Of a stretch of DNA of 64,000 bases, positions 35,656 through 44,803 are shown piece after piece. The position numbers and the translations under genes were made by a program. The DNA lies in NCBI RefSeq assembly GCF_042140125.1, contig NZ_CP159473.1, one strand, 5' to 3'. Below the pieces are notes generated by a model. That model was given only the letters and a program-made list of their open reading frames with translations. It made no database searches and was not told the origin of the DNA. The DNA comes from Rhodophyticola sp017644125 (GTDB lineage Bacteria > Pseudomonadota > Alphaproteobacteria > Rhodobacterales > Rhodobacteraceae). Numbering within the stretch: position 1 is the stretch's first letter; each line of letters opens with the position of its first letter.

Positions 35656-35985
35656 ATGGTCAAGCTCGTCGCGTTGGTGCGCAAAAAGCCTGGGATGGCG
35701 ACGCAGGCCTTTCGCGACTATTGGCTGGACCGGCATGCGCCATTGGCCGCCGCCATTCCGGGGCTGCGCGGATACCGGATCAACATTGCCGGGGATCCAG
35801 GCGATATGGCCCCGGCCGCGTACGATGGATCCGCCGAAATCTGGTTTGACGACCGCGCCGCGATGGAGGCCGGGCTGAGTTCCGAAGCGGGGCGTATCGC
35901 CGGAGAAGACACTGCCGCCTTCGCCGCCAGCATCACGTTTCTGGTGACCGAGGAACACGTCATCCCGCCCGGTGGCGGGCCGTGA
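35656..35985 (+). CDS. EthD-family small protein
   Basis: A 109-residue dimeric alpha-beta-barrel-type protein. The EthD signature is the N-terminal VKLVALVRKKPGMATQAFRDYWLDRHAPL and the later F/W-D-D-x-x-A-M-E segment. The biochemical role of EthD proteins in sugar loci is not settled. It is the first gene of an operon with an SDR dehydrogenase, a GH31 enzyme and a MalEFGK importer. The ATG at 35656 is preferred over an upstream in-frame ATG because the domain starts there. Confidence 0.82.
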   Translation: MVKLVALVRKKPGMATQAFRDYWLDRHAPLAAAIPGLRGYRINIAGDPGDMAPAAYDGSAEIWFDDRAAMEAGLSSEAGRIAGEDTAAFAASITFLVTEEHVIPPGGGP

Positions 35986-36737
35986 CCGCGCGCATGTTTC
36001 CCGTCGCCGACCGTCACCGGGACCGCATCTACGTGATCACCGGTGGCGCGAACGGAATCGGGCGTGCCTGCGCGGAACGCTTCGCCGCCGAAGGCGCGCA
36101 GGTGATGATCGCCGATATCGACCCCGCTGGCGCCGATCTGGCCGAAACCCTTGGCGGCGCCTTTCACCGGACCGACATGTCCGACCCCGATCAGGTGAGA
36201 GGCCTGGCGGCCGCCACCGTGGCGCGGTTCGGGCGCATCGATATCTGGCACAACAACGCCTTTTCGGCGGTTTTCAAGCCGATCCACGAGCAGACGCTGG
36301 ACGAGTTCGACCGGATCACCGGTATCGGCATCCGCGGCTACTGGATGGGTGCCAAGGTCGCCGTGGAACAGATGCGGCGGCAGGGGGGCAGGGGCGTAAT
36401 CGTCAACACCGCGAGTGTGCAGAGCTTCGTGGGCGAACGGGGGTTTTCCGCCTATCAGGCAACCAAGGGCGCGGTGCTGGCGCTGACCCGGTCGCTGGCG
36501 CTGGATCATGCGCCCGATATCCGTTCGGTGGCGATCGCCCCGGGCCTGATCGCCACCGATGCGATCGGGGACATCCCCGAGGATGTGATGGAGGAGGTTC
36601 TTGCAGGCATCCCCGCCGGGCGCGCCGCCCGGCCCGAGGAGGTCGCGGCGCTGGCCGCATTCATCGCCTCGGAGGAGGCGGATTACATGTCGGGCACCGC
36701 CGTCATTCTTGACGGTGCCTATCTGGCGATCGGATGA
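35982..36737 (+). CDS. SDR-family NAD(P)-dependent dehydrogenase
   Basis: A 251-residue classical short-chain dehydrogenase: cofactor motif TGGANGIG at 20-27, catalytic S145, Y158 and K162 (YQATK), and the C-terminal PEEVAALAAFIASEEADYMSGTAVILDG. The structural NNAG motif reads NNAF here (91-94). A GTG start at 35982 overlaps the EthD stop; an ATG at 35994 is possible. Its place in a xyloside locus makes a sugar dehydrogenase likely. Caulobacter xylose dehydrogenase is also an SDR, so oxidation of xylose or a related sugar is one option. Confidence 0.88.
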   Translation: MTARMFPVADRHRDRIYVITGGANGIGRACAERFAAEGAQVMIADIDPAGADLAETLGGAFHRTDMSDPDQVRGLAAATVARFGRIDIWHNNAFSAVFKPIHEQTLDEFDRITGIGIRGYWMGAKVAVEQMRRQGGRGVIVNTASVQSFVGERGFSAYQATKGAVLALTRSLALDHAPDIRSVAIAPGLIATDAIGDIPEDVMEEVLAGIPAGRAARPEEVAALAAFIASEEADYMSGTAVILDGAYLAIG

Positions 36738-36741
36738 TCTG

Positions 36742-38823
36742 ATGGCGGTGTTCCAGGAAGTCGACGGCGGTCTTGAATGCCGGTTCATGGGCGAGATGAT
36801 CCGCGTTACCCCGTGGGGGCCGGATGCGGTGCGGGTGCGCGCGCGCCCGGGCCGGGGACTGGTTGCGCCCCATGTCGATGCGCTGCTGCCCGCACCGGCG
36901 GGTCGCGCGGAGATCGAGATCGGGGCGGATCGCGCCAGCCTCACCCATGGGCGCATCCGCGCCGAGATCACGCTGACCGAACGTTATGGCGCCGATATCA
37001 AACGCGAGGCGGTGATCCGGTTCCTGCGCGCCGATACCGGGGAGGAACTTCTGGCCGAAACGCGCAGCCATTTCGCGGGCCCGCGCACCCGCAGCTTCAA
37101 GGCGCTGGCCAGCGGATCCTGGCGGCTGGAGGCGCAGTTCCGCGCCTATGAGGACGAAAGCCTCTGGGGCATGGGCCAGCCGCAACACGGCGCGATGGAC
37201 CTTAAGGGCGTCTCCACCACCTTGTTGCAGCAAAACGCCCATGCGGTCATTCCCTTCGTCGTTTCCTCCCGCGGATACGGGTTTTTGTGGAACAACCCGG
37301 CCACGGGGCGTGCGGAGTTTGCCCGCAACGTCACCCGCTGGACGGCGGAGGCGACGGGCGGCCTTGATTACTGGATCACCGCAGGCGACAGCCCCGCGGA
37401 AATCCTGCGCAGCTATATCCGCGCCACCGGGCATTCCCCGGATGTGCCCGATTGGGTTCTGGGGTTCTGGCAATGCAAGCTGCGCTACCGGAATCAGGAG
37501 GAGCTGTTGTCGGTCGCGCGCGAGTACAAGCGCCGCGCGCTGCCGCTCTCCTGCATCGTCATCGACTTCTTCGCCTGGACCCGGCAGGGCGAATGGCGGT
37601 TCGACCCGAAGGACTGGCCCGACCCCGAGGCCATGGTCGGCGAACTGGCCGAACTGGGTGTGGAGGTCATGGTGTCGATCTGGCCCACGGTCTCCGCCTC
37701 GTCGATCCATTACCGGCAGATGACGGAGGAGGGGCTGCTGCTTGGCACGGAGCGGGGCATTCCTGCGATCATTCCGTTCCCCGACAAGGACCCGTTCGGG
37801 GCCGGCTTCTTCACCTATTACGATGCCTTCAACCCGGCGGCGCGGGCGTTTCACTGGGATATCGTGCGGCAAAACTATCTCGATAAAGGGATCCGGCATT
37901 TCTGGCTTGATGCCTGCGAGCCGGAGATGCGGCCCGCCCATCCCGAGAACATCCGCACCGCGCTTGGCAACGGGGCCGAAATGCTCTGTGCCTATCCGCT
38001 GGTGCATGAGGCCGGGTATCGCGAGGGTCTGACCCGCGCGGGCGCGGCGGACGGGGTCTTGCTCTGCCGGTCGGCATGGGCGGGCTCGCAGCGCCATGGC
38101 GTTATCCTTTGGTCCGGCGATGTCTGGTCCGACTGGGCGTGGTTCCGGGCGCAGATCCCTGCCGGCCTGCATGCGGGCATGGCGGGAATGGGCTGGTGGA
38201 CCACCGATATCGGCGGCTTCTACGACGGGCATGGCGGATCGGCGGCCTTCCGCGATCTTCTGGTGCGCTGGTTCGAATTCGGCGTCTTCTCCCCGATCTG
38301 CCGCTTGCACGGGTTCCGCGTGCCCGACGACATACCGCCGCCGGCGCCCGGTGAGCCGGTCACCTACGGGCAGGATACGTTCAACATCTTCACCGACACC
38401 GGCGGCTCGAACGAGGTCTGGTCCTTCGGGCCCGAGGTGGAGGCGGTTCTGGTCGAGCTTCTGGGCCTGCGCGAAAGGCTGCGGCCCTATCTGGAGACCG
38501 TTTTCGCCACCTATGCCGCCACCGGCGATCCGGTCATGGCGCCGCTGTTTTATCACCACCCCGGCCAGCGGGACCTGTTCGACCGGGCCGACGCCTACAT
38601 GCTGGGCCCCGATATGCTGGTCGCGCCGGTGCTGGAGGCCGGGGCCACCGCCCGGTCGGTGGCCCTGCCCGAGGGGCAGGACTGGGTCCACGCCTGGACC
38701 GGGATTGCCTATTCCGGAAGCACTACCGCCGATATCGACGCCCCCTGGGGCCGGATACCGGTGTTTATCCGCAAGGGCAGGGCCGAGGCGCTGCTGCCGA
38801 TTTTCGAAGGCACGGTGCCATGA
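36742..38823 (+). CDS. Second GH31 alpha-glycosidase
   Basis: A 693-residue cytoplasmic glycoside hydrolase clearly paralogous to the GH31 enzyme at 29588: nucleophile D390 in FWLDACEPE, acid/base D460 in WSGDV, and the shared DWVLGFWQCKLRYR block. It differs in the loop after the nucleophile and in a longer segment GTERGIPAIIPFPDKDPFGAGFF (about 335-357), which suggests another substrate. The start at 36742 lies 4 bp after the SDR stop. It is followed by its own importer, so it probably acts on the sugar that importer brings in. Confidence 0.88.
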   Translation: MAVFQEVDGGLECRFMGEMIRVTPWGPDAVRVRARPGRGLVAPHVDALLPAPAGRAEIEIGADRASLTHGRIRAEITLTERYGADIKREAVIRFLRADTGEELLAETRSHFAGPRTRSFKALASGSWRLEAQFRAYEDESLWGMGQPQHGAMDLKGVSTTLLQQNAHAVIPFVVSSRGYGFLWNNPATGRAEFARNVTRWTAEATGGLDYWITAGDSPAEILRSYIRATGHSPDVPDWVLGFWQCKLRYRNQEELLSVAREYKRRALPLSCIVIDFFAWTRQGEWRFDPKDWPDPEAMVGELAELGVEVMVSIWPTVSASSIHYRQMTEEGLLLGTERGIPAIIPFPDKDPFGAGFFTYYDAFNPAARAFHWDIVRQNYLDKGIRHFWLDACEPEMRPAHPENIRTALGNGAEMLCAYPLVHEAGYREGLTRAGAADGVLLCRSAWAGSQRHGVILWSGDVWSDWAWFRAQIPAGLHAGMAGMGWWTTDIGGFYDGHGGSAAFRDLLVRWFEFGVFSPICRLHGFRVPDDIPPPAPGEPVTYGQDTFNIFTDTGGSNEVWSFGPEVEAVLVELLGLRERLRPYLETVFATYAATGDPVMAPLFYHHPGQRDLFDRADAYMLGPDMLVAPVLEAGATARSVALPEGQDWVHAWTGIAYSGSTTADIDAPWGRIPVFIRKGRAEALLPIFEGTVP

Positions 38824-38893
38824 GCTATAAAAGACCGCGGCCGCCAGACAGTGGACCGGGGCAGAACGACACCCGACACCAAGGAGGATTCTC

Positions 38894-40108
38894 ATGAAGA
38901 GACTTGTATATGCATCCGTTCTGGCGCTGATGACGGGCGCGGGCGGGGCGGTGGCGCAGGATGTGACCCTGACGCTCTGGACCGAAAGTGCGACCGCACC
39001 GGAATCGGTGTTTGCGCAGGAGTTTTCCGCAATCGACAACGGGATCACCATCGAGATACGGGAAATCCGTTTCGATGATCTGGTGACCGATACGTTGCGC
39101 GCCGTGGCGACCGGCACCAACCCCGATCTGATCGCCATCGACAATCCCGATCACGCGGCCTTTGCCTCACGCGGGGCGTTTCTGGACATCACCGATCAGG
39201 TGGCGGCATCGGATGTGATCGACATCGACGCCGTTTTCGAAGGGCCCCGCGCCAGCCTGACATGGGACGGGCGCATTTACGGGATACCGCGCGCCTCCAA
39301 CACCATCGCGCTGTACTACAATCGCGATCTCTTTGCCGCCGCCGGGCTGGACCCGGACAGCCCGCCCCGGACATGGGATGACCTGCTGGAGGCCGCGCGC
39401 GCCCTGACCGACCCGGAAAACGATGTCTACGGCATCGCCTTTTCGGCCCGCGCGTCCGAGGAGGGGACATTCCAGTTTCTGCCCTGGGCGCAGATGGCCG
39501 GCGGCAGTTTCGACAATATCAATGCCGAGGGTGTGGCCGATGCCCTGGCGCTCTGGAAGGCGTTTCTCGATGAGGGCCTGGCCAGCCCCGATACGCTGAC
39601 CCGTGGCCAATGGGATTCCACCGGCACCTTCAATGGCGGCAATGCGGCGATGGTCATCTCCGGCCCGTGGGAGCTTGGCCGCATGGCGTCCGACGCGGCA
39701 TTCGACTGGGGCGTCACGCTTCTGCCGGTCCGCGAAGAGGGGGGCGTGCGCGCCTCGGCGCTTGGCGATTTCAATCTGGCGATCTTCGCCAATACCGACC
39801 ACCCGGAGGAGGCCTTCGCGTTTCTGGAATACTACATGAGCCAGGTGGACCGGGTCTGGCCCGAATTCACCCGGCTGCCCTCGGTCGCGGGGGTCGCGCT
39901 GGCGCCCACGGGCGACGCGCGGATCGACGCGGCCGCGCAGGTCTTCACCGAACAGCTGAGCTATGCCCGCAATCGGGGCCCGCATCCCGACTGGCCGCGT
40001 ATCAGCCAGGAAATCCAGACTGCGTTCCAATCGGTTCTGACCGGTCAGGCCGAAGCGCAGGAGGCGCTGGACGAGGCGGCCGCGCGCATCGACGGCATCA
40101 TGAACTGA
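38894..40108 (+). CDS. Sugar ABC transporter substrate-binding protein (MalE-type)
   Basis: A 404-residue periplasmic binding protein of the SBP_bac_1 family, with a signal peptide (MKRLVYASVLALMTGAGGAVAQ, cleavage after AQ). Typical segments are LTLWTES, NPDLIAIDNPD, YGIPRASNTIALYYNRDLF and NGGNAAMVISGPWEL. AAGGAGG precedes the ATG at 38894. Genes for two permeases and an ATPase follow. The likely ligand is an alpha-xyloside or alpha-glucoside, inferred from the GH31 gene directly upstream. Confidence 0.92.
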   Translation: MKRLVYASVLALMTGAGGAVAQDVTLTLWTESATAPESVFAQEFSAIDNGITIEIREIRFDDLVTDTLRAVATGTNPDLIAIDNPDHAAFASRGAFLDITDQVAASDVIDIDAVFEGPRASLTWDGRIYGIPRASNTIALYYNRDLFAAAGLDPDSPPRTWDDLLEAARALTDPENDVYGIAFSARASEEGTFQFLPWAQMAGGSFDNINAEGVADALALWKAFLDEGLASPDTLTRGQWDSTGTFNGGNAAMVISGPWELGRMASDAAFDWGVTLLPVREEGGVRASALGDFNLAIFANTDHPEEAFAFLEYYMSQVDRVWPEFTRLPSVAGVALAPTGDARIDAAAQVFTEQLSYARNRGPHPDWPRISQEIQTAFQSVLTGQAEAQEALDEAAARIDGIMN

Positions 40109-40117
40109 CCTTCCCGG

Positions 40118-40148
40118 ACCGGGGCGGCGACGGTCGTGCCGCCCCGGT
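40118..40148 (+). terminator. Intercistronic hairpin after the MalE-type gene
   Basis: A perfect 11-bp stem (ACCGGGGCGGC with GCCGCCCCGGT) and a 9-base loop, 10 bp after the binding-protein stop and before the permease gene. There is only TTCTTCC behind it, no true T-run. Such hairpins commonly protect the binding-protein mRNA, so it gets more transcript than the permeases. Confidence 0.6.
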
Positions 40149-40172
40149 TCTTCCTGCCCCGCGAGGTGGATC

Positions 40173-41075
40173 ATGACACGCATTCTGCGCAGCCTGCGCG
40201 ACGGGATCGGCTTCGATGTCCTGCTGGTCATCATCGCGCTCAGTTATCTGCTGGTCTTCGCGGGGCTGCCGCTGATCTACAATGTCATCATCAGCTTCCA
40301 GACGGTGGATGTGTTCAGCCTCGGGACGCTCTGGAATCCCAATGCGGGGTTCGACAATTACCGTGCTATCTTCGACGATCCGCTGGCCGGCCGGGTTCTT
40401 TGGCAGACCATCGTCTTCACCCTTGGCTCGGTCGCGCTGCAATTCACGTTCGGCTTCGCGCTGGCGCTTTTCTTTCACCAGAATTTCACCGGCGCGACAT
40501 GGATCCGGGGGCTGTTTCTGGCGGCATGGGTCATGCCCGGGCTGGTGGTGGGTGTTCTCTGGAACTGGCTCTTGTCGGGAGATTTCGGGGTGATCAACCA
40601 TCTGCTGGAGAGCCTCGGTCTGATCGAGGATCCGGTTTTCTGGCGCTCGAATGTGGAGACCTCGCTCTATGCGGTGTTGATCGCCAATATCTGGTACGGA
40701 ACGCCCTTCAACATGATCCTGCTGGCCGTGGGCCTTGCCGCGATCCCCGGGGATCTCTACGAGGCGGCGGAGCTTGACGGCGCCAACGCGTTTCAGCGCT
40801 TCTGGACCATCACGCTGCCGATGATGCGCGCCACCATCGGCGCCGTTCTGGCCCTGGGCATCATCTTCACCCTGCAGCAATTCGATCTGTTCGCCGCGAT
40901 CACGCAAGGGGGGCCGGCGGGGTCGTCCACCGTGGCGCAATACTGGTCCTGGCAGCTGTCCTTCCGCGAGTTCGATTTCGGGCGCGGCGCGGTGATCTCG
41001 GTTCTGATGATCATCGTGGTGCTGTTCGTGTCGCTGATCTATGTCCGCTCCACCAAGGCGGAAACGCAGCTGTGA
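40173..41075 (+). CDS. Sugar ABC transporter permease (MalF-type)
   Basis: A 300-residue inner-membrane protein with six hydrophobic helices. The ATPase-contact loop is EAAELDGANAFQRFWTITLP near residues 195-214. It pairs with the next permease to form the channel for the MalE-type binding protein. The following gene starts inside its stop (GTGA overlap). Confidence 0.92.
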   Translation: MTRILRSLRDGIGFDVLLVIIALSYLLVFAGLPLIYNVIISFQTVDVFSLGTLWNPNAGFDNYRAIFDDPLAGRVLWQTIVFTLGSVALQFTFGFALALFFHQNFTGATWIRGLFLAAWVMPGLVVGVLWNWLLSGDFGVINHLLESLGLIEDPVFWRSNVETSLYAVLIANIWYGTPFNMILLAVGLAAIPGDLYEAAELDGANAFQRFWTITLPMMRATIGAVLALGIIFTLQQFDLFAAITQGGPAGSSTVAQYWSWQLSFREFDFGRGAVISVLMIIVVLFVSLIYVRSTKAETQL

Positions 41076-41899
41076 GCGGGGCGGTGACAAACCGGGTGCT
41101 GCTGGCCGTGGCGCTGGCGCTGGCGGCGGTGTATCTCTTTCCGCTTTACTGGATGTATGTCACCAGCCTGAAGAACCAATCCTCGATCTTCGCCGTACCG
41201 CCGGAGTTCCTGCCCGGTGCGCCGCAATGGGACAACTACGCCACCATCTGGGAGGTGGCGAATATCCCGCGCTATATCGGCAACAGCCTTGTCATCGCCT
41301 CGGGCGTCACGCTGATCACGGCGCTGGTTGGATCGGGCTGCGCCTATGTTCTGGCGCGTTACCGCAACGGCTGGATCGATGCGGCCCTGTTCGCGGTGTT
41401 GATGTTGCAGGTGCTGCCGCCGTCGCTGATGGTCACGCCGATTTTCGTGGGCTTCGCGTCGGTCGGTCTTCTGGAATACCCGCGCTTTGCCACGATCCTG
41501 GCATTCTCTGCCAAGACGATGCCGTTTTTCGTCATCCTGTGCCGGGCCGCTTTCATGACCGTGCCGCGCGAACTGGAGGAGGCGGCGCTGGTCGACGGAA
41601 ACTCCCGCATCGGCGCCTTCTTCATGATCGTGCTGCCGCTGGCGCGGAACGGGCTGCTGATCTCGGCGCTTCTGGTGTTCATGAACGGCTTCGGCGAATA
41701 CGTCTATTCGGCCTCCATCATCGCCGATAACCGTCTGCAGCCCGCCTCGATCGGGATGACCAATTTCCTGCAGCCCAATGTGGTGAACTGGAACGCGATT
41801 ATGGCCTTTGCCGCCACCTATGTCACCCCGATCCTGGCCGCGTTCGTCCTGTTGCAGCGGCAGATCGTCAATGGCCTGACCGCCGGAGCCCTGAAATGA
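41072..41899 (+). CDS. Sugar ABC transporter permease (MalG-type)
   Basis: A 275-residue inner-membrane permease starting with GTG at 41072, in a 4-bp overlap with the MalF-type gene. It has six helices and the EAA loop EEAALVDGNSRIGAFFMIVLP near residues 170-190. It overlaps the ATPase gene by 4 bp. Confidence 0.92.
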   Translation: MSGAVTNRVLLAVALALAAVYLFPLYWMYVTSLKNQSSIFAVPPEFLPGAPQWDNYATIWEVANIPRYIGNSLVIASGVTLITALVGSGCAYVLARYRNGWIDAALFAVLMLQVLPPSLMVTPIFVGFASVGLLEYPRFATILAFSAKTMPFFVILCRAAFMTVPRELEEAALVDGNSRIGAFFMIVLPLARNGLLISALLVFMNGFGEYVYSASIIADNRLQPASIGMTNFLQPNVVNWNAIMAFAATYVTPILAAFVLLQRQIVNGLTAGALK

Positions 41900-42980
41900 C
41901 CTATCAGATCGAGCTGGACCGCGTTGAAAAGCACTATGGCCGCTTTCATGCCCTGAAGGAGATCAGCCTGGCGATCCCCAAGGGCCAGTTCGTGGCCCTT
42001 GTCGGGCCGTCGGGTTGCGGGAAATCCACCTTGTTGCGTTCCATCGCGGGGCTGGAACGCATCACCTCGGGGACGCTCCGCATCGCGGGCGAGCCGGTGA
42101 ACGACCTGCCGCCGCGCAAGCGCGATCTGGCGATGGTGTTCCAGTCCTACGCGCTTTACCCGCACATGTCCGTTCGCGACAACCTGACTTATGCGTTGCG
42201 GCTCAAGGGGGTGTCCCGGGCCGAACGGGCCCGGCGCGCCGAAGAGGTGGCGGCCGTCATCGGGCTTGAAACCCTGCTGGACCGCCGCCCGCGCGAGTTG
42301 TCGGGCGGGCAGCGCCAGCGCGTCGCCATGGGCCGCGCCATCATCCGCCAGCCACGCGCCTTCCTGTTCGACGAGCCGCTGTCGAACCTCGATGCGGCCT
42401 TGCGCGTGCGCATGCGCAAGGAGGTGCGCGCGCTGCACGACCGGATCGGGGCGACCAGCGTCTATGTCACCCACGACCAGATCGAGGCGATGACCATGGC
42501 CGATCACGTGGTCGTCCTGCAGGCTGGCCGGATCGAACAGCAGGGCACGCCGATGGCGCTGTACGACCGGCCGGCGAACCGGTTCGTCGCGGGGTTCATC
42601 GGCAGTCCGGCGATGAATTTCATCCCCGGCGTCATCGCCGGGGATGGCCGCGCCGTCCGGTTGGCGCTGCCGGGCAACCCGATGCTGGAAACCACGATCG
42701 CCGGCACGCCGGGCCTGGAGGTGGAGGTCGGCATCCGGCCCGAACACATGGTGCTCGGGCCCCCGATGCGCCCGATGCCGTGCCGCTTGTGGTCAATGCG
42801 GTCGAGACGACGGGTGCGGCCAGTTATCTTTTCACCGAAGGAGAGCCGGAGCTGATCGTCACCACCGAAGGCACCGCGACGATCAGGGCCGGCGACACGA
42901 TCGGCGTTTCCGTAGACCCGGCGCGGGTGCATCTGTTCGAACCTGAGACCGGCGCCTCCCTCCGATCCGCTTCGCTCTGA
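41896..42980 (+). CDS. Sugar ABC transporter ATP-binding protein (MsmK/UgpC-type), frameshifted near the C-terminus
   Basis: Nucleotide-binding subunit for the MalEFG-type importer. Walker A GPSGCGKST is at 37-45, the signature LSGGQRQRVAMGRAI and Walker B AFLFDEPLSNLD follow, and the regulatory TOBE part begins near residue 225. After VGIRPEHMVLGP (about 42765) the reading frame is lost. The continuing frame (VVNAVETTGAASYLFTEGEPELIV, ending RSASL at 42980) is the normal end. A run of five C at about 42760 would be in frame with six, so a single-base loss or a sequencing error explains it. As written, the protein ends at 42855 with a scrambled tail of about 25 residues; the ATPase core is intact. 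Confidence 0.85.
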
Positions 42981-42992
42981 ACTCCGGCGGGC

Positions 42993-43859
42993 CTACCATG
43001 CCCGGCCGCTGCGCGTCTTGGTCCTGACCCGGTAAAGGGAACGGGTCGCGGTGATGAACAGCTCCGACAGGTCCGCGCCGCCGAACTCCACATTCGTCAC
43101 CATCTCGGGCACCGGCACATGGTCCACCGGCGCACCGTCCGGCGCGTAGACATGGACACCGTCGCCCCCGGCAACCCAGAGCCGCCCCTCGATATCGACG
43201 CGCATCCCGTCAGGCACCCCCACCGGCATCACCGCGAAATCGCGCAGACCCGACAGGCTCCAGTCGGGGGCCACATCCATCGCCAGCACCTTGTGATGCA
43301 TCTCGGAACTGTCGGAGACATACAGGATTTTCTCGTCTGGTGAGAGACAGAGCCCGTTCGGCCGGTAAATCTCCGTCATCAGCGGCTCAGGCCGGTCGGT
43401 GCGGTCGGTGACGCGGAACACCCACGCCCCGTCCAGCTCCTGCGCCTGCTGATAGCCGTGCAGGGCTCCATCCAGATAGCGCACGCCAAAGGGCGGATCG
43501 GTGAACAGGATCGTCCCGTCCGAGGCGCAGATCACGTCATTGGTGGAGTTCAGGACATGCGGCCCGTAGCCCGAGGCGAGGACGCGGCGCCTGAAATCGC
43601 GGGTTGACCGGGCGGTCAGGCTGCGGGTCGTGTGTTCGCAGCAGAGGATTTCGTCATGTCGCGACAGGGCGAGACCAATCGCGAAATGGGCATTCCCGAT
43701 CAGCGTTTCCGCGCGATTATCCGCGGGGTGCCATATCTGGATGGTGTTGCCGGGGATATCGGTGAACAAGAGCGCGCCGCGCCCGGGGATCCAGCAAGGC
43801 CCCTCGGTGAAGCCGAAGCCGGTGGCCAGTTGCGCCACGTCGCCTGTCCAAAGTCTCAT
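42993..43859 (-). CDS. SMP-30/gluconolactonase family protein
   Basis: A 288-residue six-bladed beta-propeller lactonase. Typical segments are TEGPCWIPGRGALLFTDI, STNDVICASDGTILFTDPPFG and NGLCLSPDEKILYVSDS, with the metal ligands E, N and D in place. It hydrolyses sugar lactones such as gluconolactone or xylonolactone. It is the last gene of the RbsABC-type operon and its ATG at 43859 overlaps the permease stop by 4 bp, with GGAGG just upstream. Together with the SDR dehydrogenase it could form an oxidative branch for an aldose. Confidence 0.88.
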   Translation of the reverse strand: MRLWTGDVAQLATGFGFTEGPCWIPGRGALLFTDIPGNTIQIWHPADNRAETLIGNAHFAIGLALSRHDEILCCEHTTRSLTARSTRDFRRRVLASGYGPHVLNSTNDVICASDGTILFTDPPFGVRYLDGALHGYQQAQELDGAWVFRVTDRTDRPEPLMTEIYRPNGLCLSPDEKILYVSDSSEMHHKVLAMDVAPDWSLSGLRDFAVMPVGVPDGMRVDIEGRLWVAGGDGVHVYAPDGAPVDHVPVPEMVTNVEFGGADLSELFITATRSLYRVRTKTRSGRAW

Positions 43860-44803
43860 TCCGGGACCTCCCTGCCGCCGCGCGCCCACCGGTCGATCAG
43901 AACCACGGCGATGACCAGCACGCCCTTGATCACCTGTTGGGTGTTGAAATCGATATTCAGGATCGCAAGCCCGTTGTTGAGAATGCCGATAAGCGCAACG
44001 CCCAGCATCGTGCGCGGCATCGAGCCCGCGCCACCGCCAAGACGTGTGCCGCCGATCACGGCGGCGGCGATGGCATCGAATTCAAGGCCGATTGCGCCAT
44101 CGGCGCGCGCATTGCCGATCCGCGCGATCAGGATCATGCCCACCAGCCCCATCAGCGCCCCCGTCAGGGTGAAGATCGCCAGCCGCAGCCGCGCCACCGG
44201 CAGGCCCAGCATGCCCGCGCTTTCCGCGTCGCCGCCGAGCGCGTAGATATTCGCGCCGAACCGCGTGCGTGCCAAAAGCCACCACATCAGTAGCGCCACG
44301 GCCAGCAGCCACCAGAAGGCCGCGCGGTTGCCGGCGAAGACCCCGGTCGCAAACATCTGGCGGAACCATTCCGCGTCGAACAGGATCGTCCGGCCGCCGG
44401 TCAGCGTCAGCGCCACGCCCTGCGCGATGAAGAAGCTGACCAGCGTCGCAATGAAGGAGGGGATGGCGACATAGACGACCAGCAGCCCGTTCAGAAGCCC
44501 GAAGCCCGCGCCCACGGCCAGGCCGATCGGGAGGGCCCAGATCCCGTACCCCTGGGCAAGCGCGATCGCGGTCACCACCGCCGCCGCCGAGGCCACCGCC
44601 CCGACGCTGAGGTCGATCTCGCCGGCCAGGATCACGAATGTCATCGCGGCGGCGGCGATGCCAAGGATCGCGACCTGCCGCCCGATCCCGATCAGATTGG
44701 CCGGGTCGCGAAAGGCAGGGCTGAGCAGCATCAGCGCCGCCAGCAGCACAAGCAGCGCCACGGCCAGCCCGTAATCGGCCATATGCCGGCGCGCCGGCTT
44801 CAT
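43856..44803 (-). CDS. Monosaccharide ABC transporter permease (RbsC-type), second of two
   Basis: A 315-residue inner-membrane protein of the BPD_transp_2 family, eight to ten hydrophobic segments. The family motif FVILAGEIDLSVGAVASAAAV is near residues 58-75 and IPSFIATLVSFFIAQG near 110. It overlaps the neighbouring permease gene and the lactonase gene by 4 bp. Confidence 0.92.
   Translation of the reverse strand: MKPARRHMADYGLAVALLVLLAALMLLSPAFRDPANLIGIGRQVAILGIAAAAMTFVILAGEIDLSVGAVASAAAVVTAIALAQGYGIWALPIGLAVGAGFGLLNGLLVVYVAIPSFIATLVSFFIAQGVALTLTGGRTILFDAEWFRQMFATGVFAGNRAAFWWLLAVALLMWWLLARTRFGANIYALGGDAESAGMLGLPVARLRLAIFTLTGALMGLVGMILIARIGNARADGAIGLEFDAIAAAVIGGTRLGGGAGSMPRTMLGVALIGILNNGLAILNIDFNTQQVIKGVLVIAVVLIDRWARGGREVPE

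Noticed and set aside
29588..38823. Reading the GH31-SDR-SMP30 set as a sulfoquinovose pathway
   Set aside because: The GH31 proteins show the WTKMGEW-type xylosidase motif and I do not see the Arg/Trp sulfonate pocket; xylA and xylB are in the same predicted regulon.
36703..39144. Very long minus-strand frame (813 codons) opposite the second GH31 gene
   Set aside because: Shadow of high-GC codon usage; composition is Arg/Gly/His-rich and the opposite strand holds two well-supported genes.
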